A program made the translations under genes and the position numbers. The notes beneath the pieces are model-generated. The model was not told the origin of the DNA. It did not search any database and worked only from the letters and a program-made list of their open reading frames with translations. From contig JAHBMJ010005708.1 in assembly GCA_018398765.1 (NCBI GenBank), forward strand, positions 10,001 through 69,079: DNA of 59,079 bases, given 5' to 3'. The DNA is from Chromera velia. Lineage: Eukaryota; Sar; Chromeraceae. This document shows positions 51,395 through 59,079 of the stretch, piece after piece (positions within the stretch are counted from its first letter, which is position 1; every line of letters starts with the position of its first letter).

Positions 51395-53629
51395 ATGACT
51401 ACCAGGTCCTCTTGTAGTCTCCGTAGCACCCTCCATGGGTGTCTTCTAGCAGCTCTTATGTCTTATGGCAGTGCTAAACCTTCTTCAAATAATGGGTTGA
51501 CGCAACGAGAGTTCAACCTTCCAAATTTCGATAGTCTCTCTTTCGATCTGCCTGCCGATGTCACCCTTGCTGCTAGTGACTCTTTCCGTCTCCAGTCTGT
51601 CGGGCCGGAGAGTCTGAACGCCAACCTGGACGTGTCGGTGACAGATGGCGTGCTGAACGTGGCTCTGAAGGGCGAGAGTTCCTTGTCCTCTCCCTTGGCG
51701 ATTGACATCTCTCTGCCGTCTGTCTCTGCTGTAACGGCGAAGTCGGCTACAGTAGTGCACAGTGCCGATACTCTCCCTGTCTCCTCAGAAGGTGACCTCC
51801 ATCTCTCCGTCTCTGACGATGCCTGGATTGACCTGACTCTGCACTCGACCGAGAAGAATGTCGTTTCCCGTATGGCTGGTCGGGGCTCCATCGTCTTGGA
51901 GGGCGATATCTGCACTCACTCCGTCTCTATGGATGGTATCGGCACTCTGGAGGCCGAAGCTCTCTAGACGTGCGAGACCGCCGTGAGCCTCTCCAAGAGT
52001 GCCAACGGGATAGCGGGAGTTTGGGCAACAGAAGAGCTCTCTATCAATGGAGGCGTCTCCATATCTGAGGTTCTGTTCAACGGTAGCCCCGCACATATCT
52101 CCTCTAACGCTGTGGGAGCTGCCCTCGTAGGATCCCTCCAAGTTGTGGATGCTGCAGAAGCTGCAGTGAGTCTTCATTGTTTCGGTTGTTTTTGTGTTTT
52201 TGCCTTTTCCCCCTTATGTAGTTCACCTTCTCATATATTTTGTTGCTTTAAAGAGTGTGGTATCATGTAGTTACAAACAGTCATATGCTTATGAAGCATG
52301 CAAGGAAAGATAAAGAGAAACTGGTGTGCTGCTGTTGCTCCTTTTCTTTTTCTCCTTACTTCATCCTCCCTCCTCATCCCTCCCCTCTCCCCCCCTCCCC
52401 CCTGTGTGTTTTTGCTCTCAGGAAGATGGCGAGGCGTTGGAAGAGGACGTGGAGAAGCAGGACTGGTATGGCGACAACTACGGCAGCATCACGAACAACT
52501 ACGGTCCACAGATCAACATCTACATACCTCGGTGTTGCCGTCTCCTTTGCCAAATCAGAGCTCGTCGTATAGCGCGGAGGATGCGCCGCAGTTAGGGACA
52601 CCGTCTTCAAGACACCAACACCAACAACATTGAGACTGTGCAGCCCGAAGCCCTGGTCTTTCAGGAAGAGACAGACAAGCAGGTCTGGTACGGCGACAAC
52701 TTTTGCTCCAGCACCACCAACTATGACGGCAGGGGGCGTGGAAGCAGTGGTGGCGGTGTGTGGTACGGAGACAACTACGGCTGCCGCACTGTGAACTACT
52801 ACGGTCGCCGTCTCCAAGGTCAGGAGGCTGTGACTGACTCCAGGGCCGCCCCTAACACCAACCAAGTTGTTGATGCCGAGACTCTCGCCGCATCTCCTGA
52901 GAACCCGACTCCTGCGTCTGCTGAGGAGGAGGAGCTGGAGAAGCAGACCTGGTATGGTGACAACAGAGGCTACGTCGAGGAGAATATTTATGGTGGAGAC
53001 TACAACGTGAGTTAGTTTGTCCGTGTGTGTGTACCTGTGCGTGTGTGCGTATGTATGTGTATATGTGTGTGCGTGTGTGTCCGTGTATGTGCCTGTGCGT
53101 GAGTATGTGCATGTGCGTATGCGTGTGCATGTGCGTTTATGTGTGAGTGTGTGTGTGTGTGTGTATATGTGTGTGTGTCAAGTGGAGGAGAGGGCTTTCA
53201 CTTTTTTAATTCCTGACTTGATGGAACTAGAGTCATGGGAGCTTGCTAGCCTATTGCTTTGCTGTCGTTTCGTTCTCTTCGTTCTTCCAGACTTTCTTTA
53301 GAGTAAGCATGAGTTGTATGAAACAGCTGCTCATGTTCTTTTTCTTCCCCACCCCACCACCATCTTCTGCAGCCTCCCTGCTGTGACTGGAGACCCACTG
53401 GCGCTTGCTGTCGTGCTGTGCGGGATGCCGTCTCCAGGAGGTAGTTGCGGGAGTGGGTGAAGAGTCTAGCAAAGAAGCAGCTGGTACTGTTGAGGACAGC
53501 ATGACTGAAGCAGAAATGGGAGACGATGCAGAGAAGCAGTCGACTTGGTATGGAGACAACTATGGCAGACACGTTGTCAACGACTGGCGCCCTGCCAATA
53601 TGAGTTCGGGGGCGCAGTGCATTGATTGA
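51395..53629 (+). CDS. Right arm, 5' part: secreted DUF2807-like / WYGDN-repeat protein with TAG codons
   Basis: This mirrors the left arm. Exon 1 (51395-52165, 257 codons) has a signal peptide (MTTRSSCSLRSTLHGCLLAAL) and the same strand-rich domain with GRGSIVLEGD. One TAG at 51965-51967 stands where the left copy has CAG. Exon 2 (52422-53006) has four WYGDN blocks, an Arg-rich segment (RARRIARRMRRS) followed by TAG at 52593-52595 where the left copy has TGG, a GHRLQDTN cysteine-free box, and ends GGDYN at a gtgagt donor. Exon 3 from 53373 starts PPCCDWRPTGACCRAVR, the cysteine box. It then needs a 1-base correction near 53426 to continue as LQEVVAGVGEES to WYGDNYGRHVVNDW and TGA at 53627-53629. 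All joins are phase 0. The three cysteine-box exons of the locus match each other. Confidence 0.6.
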
Positions 53630-53705
53630 TATGCTGTTTGCATGCTCTTGGAGTGGCCGTCTCTGCATCTACCTGTCTCTTAATCTCTCTCTTTGTTTGC
53701 TGTGT

Positions 53706-54500
53706 GCGTACATCAGGGTTGCTTTTCTGGTTGGTAACAGGTCTAGTCTACTGGCAATTGCCGGTAACCGGTAATAGCCTCAGTCTGCCTTCCTTTTACC
53801 GACAAAACAAATGATAAAAATTAGGGTCCCAAAAAAAAAATTTCGCCTGCGGCGCCAACCTTCAAAAACATGTTTTTAAGTGTTTATTGACATTTGAAAA
53901 GCCTATTCACACACACACACAAAAAAAAAAGTATTAAAAAAATATAAATTTTTAACTGTTTCACCCCTGTAAGTGGCAAAAAGTTCTAACAGCTCTATGA
54001 TAGCGTCTGTCTCCTGGGTCTCCGGAGTCAGAGGCCCTTCGAGGCCTCAAACATCAGCTTTTAGCAGCGGGTCTTTCTTTGGAGGCTGGAGCACTGGATT
54101 GGGGGGACCGCCCAAACTCTAAGGCGAACTCTTTCCGTTGTTGAAATCGTGCGGGTGCATCTGTCTGGGCCAGCTGTGGTCATTGCGGCCAGCGGTTCTT
54201 TGTCTTTGGGTGCCAAGTGCAAGACGGGACCCATCGCTTCGACCTGCGTCATCTTCAAGCACATTGGCTACATAGCTGTCCCTACAGATAACGCATTGAC
54301 TTTTTGAATTGACTTTAAGTCTAGCCTTAAGTGATTGATTGATTGACCTATAACCTAGGACTTAGGTTATTGAAAAGTGTTAGTGACTGTTAGAATTCTG
54401 CTAAGTCTTTGCCAACTGCCAGCAAACTCTGCCAGTAATTACCGGTTACCGGTAATGAAGCTTGTCTACCGCCAAAAAAATTGGTAACCCTGGCGTACAT
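53706..54500. mobile_element. hAT-type non-autonomous transposon (MITE-like) with 8-bp target duplication
   Basis: The element spans 53714-54492 (779 bp). It begins CAGGGTTGC and its other end, read on the opposite strand, begins CAGGGTTACC. It is flanked by a perfect 8-bp direct repeat GCGTACAT at 53706-53713 and 54493-54500. CAGGG ends and 8-bp target duplications are the signature of hAT elements. Subterminal copies of an accggttaccggt-like palindrome occur near both ends. No transposase frame was found inside, so it would depend on another copy. It interrupts the right arm only. Confidence 0.85.
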
Positions 54501-54799
54501 ATATGTGTGCGCGCTCGTGTTTGATTTCTTTTGTGCATATGCGTATGCATGAGCCTTGTGTATATTCGTCTTGATATGTTTGTGTACTTCTGTTTTTTGG
54601 TATGTTCGTCTGTGTGTATGTACATCTGTATGTGTGCGTGTGTATGTGTATGTGTGTATGTGTGTATGTCCTTTGGTTGTGCAAATCGCTTTTTTAGAAA
54701 CTGCGGTCGCCATTCTCTTCTCCAATTAGCATATCTGACTCGTTGTGCTTTTTTCTCCTCACAGTGTCCCTCCTTCTTTTTGATTTCTTCGTTTTGCAG

Positions 54800-56588
54800 C
54801 CTGGATGTTGCCAGAGAAACCCAAGAGGAAGCTGCTGCCGTGCTATTCGAGGTCGCCACCTTCAGGAGACGTGGATTGGCAACAACATTGATGGCACGGT
54901 CACTGTCAATGGCCCGGGCCAGCTAAACTGGCAAGGACGTAGCTATGCTGGCGGTACAGTCACTTACATGCCTCCCACATCTTCTGGCACCCCCGTAACT
55001 TACATGCCAGTTCCGTCTACGGATGGTGCTCCCACAAACGGATCCACCCCTACAACTACCACAGTCACTCACACTTCCTCAGCCACCACGACGATCTCTG
55101 TGCCCCAGGGCAGCTACGCCCCCATCCAGACTTCTCCTGGAGTGATGATTGGCGATAACGGCCCCGGCAGCAGCATCATGCAGGACTTCAGCCTCCCTGG
55201 TAGCGCTCCGGCTGCTCCTGTGACCGCAGTCGCTCCTGCAACAGGGGCTGCGGCATCCACGGTCCTCCTCGCTCCCGCCCCAGCGGTTGCTTACCCTGCC
55301 CGCCCTGCCACTGCACCGGTCAGTCAGTCAGTCAGTCAGTCTGTCTTTTAGAGCTACTTCATTGAGTCTGTGTCTTCCTGTTTTTTTCTTTCCCTCGACT
55401 AATCTTCTACTTTACTTGTTCTCTTTGCTCTGCTGTTCTCTCACTTTGTCTTCCCTTCTGAATTTTACCCAGCCACCATCTCGATTCTGCTCTTCCCTGA
55501 TGAATTCATTCCTTATGCCTCATCGCAAACAGTCACTGTGGATCTCTCCTCTCTCTCTATTACAGATCAACCCGATGATGATGCCCTACTGCCAAAGAAA
55601 TCTCATGGGCTCTTGCTGTACTGCTCTCAACGGACGTCGTCTCCAGGAGGAGGAGGGAGCAGAAGGAGTGGTTGTGCCCAATGAGATCCCTGCAACAACT
55701 CCCGAGATGTTGGCTGAGACTGAAACCGGCGCCCCTGCTGAGGTTCAAGTTGTTGACCCCCCCGTCGAGACGCCCGTCGATGAGATGGACAAGCAGGTCT
55801 GGTACGGCGACAACTTTTGCTCCAGCACCACCAACTATCATAGCAGGGGGTGCGGAAGCGGTGGTGGCGGTGTGTAGTACGGAGACAACTACGGCCGCCG
55901 CACTGTGAACTACTACGGTCGTCGTCTCCAAGGTCAGGAGGCTGTGACTGAGTCCAACACCCATACCGAGCCTCACACTGACACCCCTGTCATGGCTGAC
56001 ACTCCTGTGGCGGTGACATCTGAGACTGCGGCTCCTGAAGAAGAAACGGAGAAACAGACTTGGTACGGTGACAACTTTGGCTCCAGTACTACCAACTACT
56101 ACGGTAGAAGGCGTGGGGGTGGCGGTGGCAGTGTATGGTATGGTGACAACTACGGCTGCCGCACTGTGAACTACTACGGTCGCCGTCGGCTTGAGCATTA
56201 GGATGGACAGACTGAGGAGGTGAGTATCGCACTGACTTCATTAGGCTTTGTTCCCTTCAAGTTGTCTGTTCCGTCTCCTCTATCAAATCTCCTGGTCGGC
56301 CTTGCAAATCCCTCGTCTAGTCCCTTGTTGAGACAAGTCTCTTCCTTTCTCTCCTAAACATTCCATATCGATTTCACAAGACTGCTCCCCTCAGCTTCTT
56401 TGTACCTTTGATTTTGTTTCGAGACTGCTGTTCAAGCCTCACAACACTTCTACGCTGATACTGTACTGAAATTCTTGCTGATGCTCGTTTTCCTATTTCT
56501 CTGTATGCAGTCCGCGCTTTCGAAGAGAATAAGTGAAGACAACAAGACAGGTGTAGTTGATGCAAGAGACGTCATTCATCGTTCGTGA
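54800..56588 (+). CDS. Right arm, 3' part: WYGDN-repeat protein exons (probably the same gene as 51395-53629)
   Basis: Exon 54800-55318 opens PGCCQRNPRGSCCRAIRGR then HLQETWIGNN, a Thr/Pro/Ala linker (APATGAAASTVLLAPAPA), and ends at a donor that starts a GTCA repeat. Exon 55566-56219 has NPMMMPYCQRNLMGSCC, GRRLQEEEG and three WYGDN blocks, with TAG at 55875-55877 in place of the Trp of a fourth WYGDN, and TAG at 56199-56201 after RRRLEH. The frame stays open after that TAG to a good gtgagt donor. A last exon 56511-56588 (SALSKRISEDNKTGVVDARD) then joins in phase and ends in TGA. That layout suggests TGA is the ancestral stop and both TAGs are secondary. Left-arm homologues are 49255-48662 and 48418-47777. 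Confidence 0.6.
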
Positions 56589-58500
56589 GAGAGAAGAGAG
56601 TGAAGGGGAGAGAGAAGACCACAGATTCCCTCAGTAGAAGCTGATGAGATAAATTGCCTTACTGGGGTTGCATTTCGAACTTTCTTCTCTGTGCTGTACT
56701 ATGAATGTTGAACTTATATTAAAAGGGGTATTTGTTTCTTCTTGGGCCCGTGTTTTTTGAAGTATCGTGGTCAAAAGAAAAATAAGAGAATGTTGCTAGC
56801 TGCTTTTGCCTGCAGCCACCTTTGTTTTTCCATCAGTCCACGTTGCGTTTGGGGATCGTGCAAGTAGGTGCGTGTTCCATGTGTTTGTATGCACTTCCTT
56901 CTTGGCATTATCTCTCTCGTTCCATCTTGCATGGTTTCCTTCAATGGTGATATAGATTGTTCATTCAGTCAGTATTGGTTTGCGCTGCAATTTCTTTTTC
57001 GGTCTTGAACGCTTTCCTCCTTCTCGTCCAATAGAGGAGAAAGTGAAAGATCTGAAATCTTGGGTGGAAGGGGGGGGAAATGAAGAATCACTGGTTGATT
57101 GAAGTCTTTGAAGGTCACTCAAGAGCCGTTGCTGTCAGAAAGAATGAGTGATCAGTGGGATATGCGTGAAAGTAAAAGAATGGCAAGACAACAAAAGCTA
57201 AGTCAGAAGCTTCACCGTCGGACTATGAGTGTGTCAGACAAGGATGGTGATGAAAGAAAGTGATGTTTGCATTTGTAGGTGCGTCAAGTCTTGATCTGCT
57301 GTTGTCTTTAATGCGGATCGATTGAGGCAGGTGCATGTTGTGAAAGGAGTAGGATGGGACTTCCGAAACGCCGTATAGAAATTCCCTCCGGGCCCCTGTC
57401 TATAATTCTTCTTGTGCGTTTGACTTGCGAGGGTTGTTTTATGCTACGTTTAAGGAAGACATGTAAAAGTTGAAAGATATGTTTTGAAGGCGTGAAATTA
57501 ATAATCATTTCTAACTTGCATACAGAAAAGAGCTGAAGGGATGAAGAAACAGAATTTGAGAACTAACACGCTCTGAAATATGTAAAGACAGTCAAGCATG
57601 CACTAAGATTGCACTTTGTACGCGGCAGACTAGACCGCAGAAACAGTCACACACGCAGGCAGGAAGATAGTATGGCAGTGAGCAACGCAAACCGGTGTGG
57701 TTCTAGGTTCAGTTGAAAGCAAAACTCACTTGATTTCGTTTAAACACTCTATAAAACTATCACTGTCGTCTAGGATAGACTCAAACTGTCTACTTTTTAC
57801 AAAGCTTTCAATATATGCATAAAAACAAAATTAGATCTGATTTTTCTTTTTAGATTTCTTCTTTTAAAGTGTAGCGTCTAGCAAGAGTAAAAGTTACCAT
57901 AAAACAGACTGGATATTAAGTTTTACTTTTTTGCTAAATATACTTAGATCTAGAGTTAGACGACCCATGCTGAGACTGACTCAAGCTTCTAATAGCTAGC
58001 CTTTTATCTGACTTGATGCTGTTGCCAAGGGTTTATAACTACTTTAACAGTTTTTTAAAAATTATTTTAGATTATTGCCCTAGTTATTTCCTTCCCGTTT
58101 ACATAAATTTCTTAATTTTTATAAAAACCTATATATATGGATCAAAGCTAACTTATCAAAATTGTTTAATATCTAGTTTTTTATAAATATTTTATCATTA
58201 GCCGCTGAGCTGCCGCTTCAAATTTAATTTAAAAATTAGAAAGAGGTTGACTACTAAGAGGTTGGACGTTCAAGTTCAAAACACAATACTAGACATACGA
58301 AGACGCTTAAAATCAAACAAGCTTTTTTCAAAACAGACTTTAATGTTACTAAAAAATATACAAAGATCGAAAACAATATATACTAGAGGCGATGTTTCTC
58401 ATGCATCTGCAAGCCTGCTATATACTATGCACCGATTCACTTGGCTTTCATTCAGCCCCACAGCTTTCCATAATCATCCTTGGAAGAAAGGCGCTGGTTG
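56589..58500. other. AT-rich 3' flank without a clear gene
   Basis: The stretch 57730-58400 is an AT-rich island. Short frames on both strands have no recognisable content. Confidence 0.55.
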
Positions 58501-58519
58501 GTGTCACTGATCACAGCTC

Positions 58520-58909
58520 TTGATCCGCAGCACTCCAGCTGCTTCTATTGTGCTTGACAGGAACAGAGGGACACGGATCGATCGATTGATCCATCGACCT
58601 GCTTCATTCGCTTTTCTTCTCCAGGAACCCCCATGCGGAGGCGTGGGCGAGTCGGCGGACAGTGTCAAATTGCAGGGGACGTACAGAGAATCAATTTTTC
58701 AAGGAAGAGAAAGACTGCCGGTCCCCTCTTTCTTTCTGGATGCTCGTCTCTGTTCTTCTTTTCCCTTTCCGCCTTTTCTCATCCTTGCTTGCCCCTGGAG
58801 GCCGTTGTGCATTCCCATCAGATGGTATACCTCGGCCACAAAAGACGACCACCGTAGGCGATCGATCGAGTTAATGGGACGGCACCATCGACTCTCCTCG
58901 CTACAGTAA
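58520..58909 (+). other. Possible coding segment near the window end
   Basis: A 129-codon frame contains VGESADSVKLQGTYRESIF after a ccag acceptor-like site. A competing frame on the minus strand (58980-58699, contains NSIDRLRWSSFVAEVYHLM) is as good. I cannot choose the strand or name a product. Confidence 0.2.
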
Positions 58910-59079
58910 CTTCTCTGATCAAAATAAACGCAGAGCGCGGGCATCGATTGATCTTCGGTCGAGCTTTCTAACTCAACCAATCACGCACTGCTGCACGTGT
59001 GGGGTGTTCTTCGTTCTTCTGATGCCCGAGTCGGGACACATATTCATTCCTTAACCATTCTTTTTTTCATTCATTCAGC

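Overview
This is a eukaryotic nuclear window. Its genes are split by GT-AG introns, its spacers and introns are full of simple repeats (TG/CA, GACA, TCAG and TTTC runs), and GC-balanced gene tracts alternate with AT-rich islands. Nothing looks bacterial: there are no operons, Shine-Dalgarno sites or CRISPR arrays. My best guess is a chromerid alga such as Chromera velia or a close alveolate relative, because of the simple-repeat load, the LRR protein and the secreted lineage-specific proteins. That is inference from style, not from a marker gene.

Layout. At 1-2620 (+) is the 3' part of a BPI/LBP-type lipid-binding protein, with another possible coding piece at 3202-3397. At 6137-7627 (-) is an intronless AGC protein kinase of S6K/Akt/SGK type. 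At 8657-15424 (+) is a many-exon SNF5/SMARCB1 chromatin-remodelling subunit that contains a 348-base assembly gap. At 16379-18894 (-) is a two-exon gamma-butyrobetaine/trimethyllysine-dioxygenase-like enzyme. At 19863-22493 (+) is an unrecognised multi-exon gene. At 25919-30309 (-) is a nine-exon gene in which a DUF442-type sulfurtransferase/phosphatase domain is fused to an ETHE1-type persulfide dioxygenase, behind a probable mitochondrial leader. At 31227-35013 (-) is a large leucine-rich-repeat protein with one frameshift in a G run. Unrecognised genes lie at 35241-37015 (+), 37115-38343 (-) and 39602-45201 (+).

The most unusual part is 47777-56588. Two copies of a secreted repeat-protein gene sit head to head as a large inverted duplication, with only 143 bp between their start codons. 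Each encodes a signal peptide, a DUF2807-like beta-strand domain, then many WYGDN / NYYGRR repeats mixed with cysteine boxes ending in GRxLQE. The arms differ almost only by transitions. Every in-frame stop I found inside the well-aligned exons is TAG. Where the other copy can be compared, the TAG replaces TGG (Trp) or CAG (Gln), which is what CpA-to-TpA mutation would give, or what UAG readthrough would tolerate. The right arm also carries a 779-bp hAT-type non-autonomous transposon with a perfect 8-bp target duplication.

The genes do not form one pathway. Shared themes are lipid and sulfur metabolism, signalling, chromatin, and secreted or repeat proteins. Exon coordinates were derived by hand from splice sites and reading phase. 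They are firm for the ETHE1-like, dioxygenase, kinase and inverted-pair genes and approximate elsewhere.
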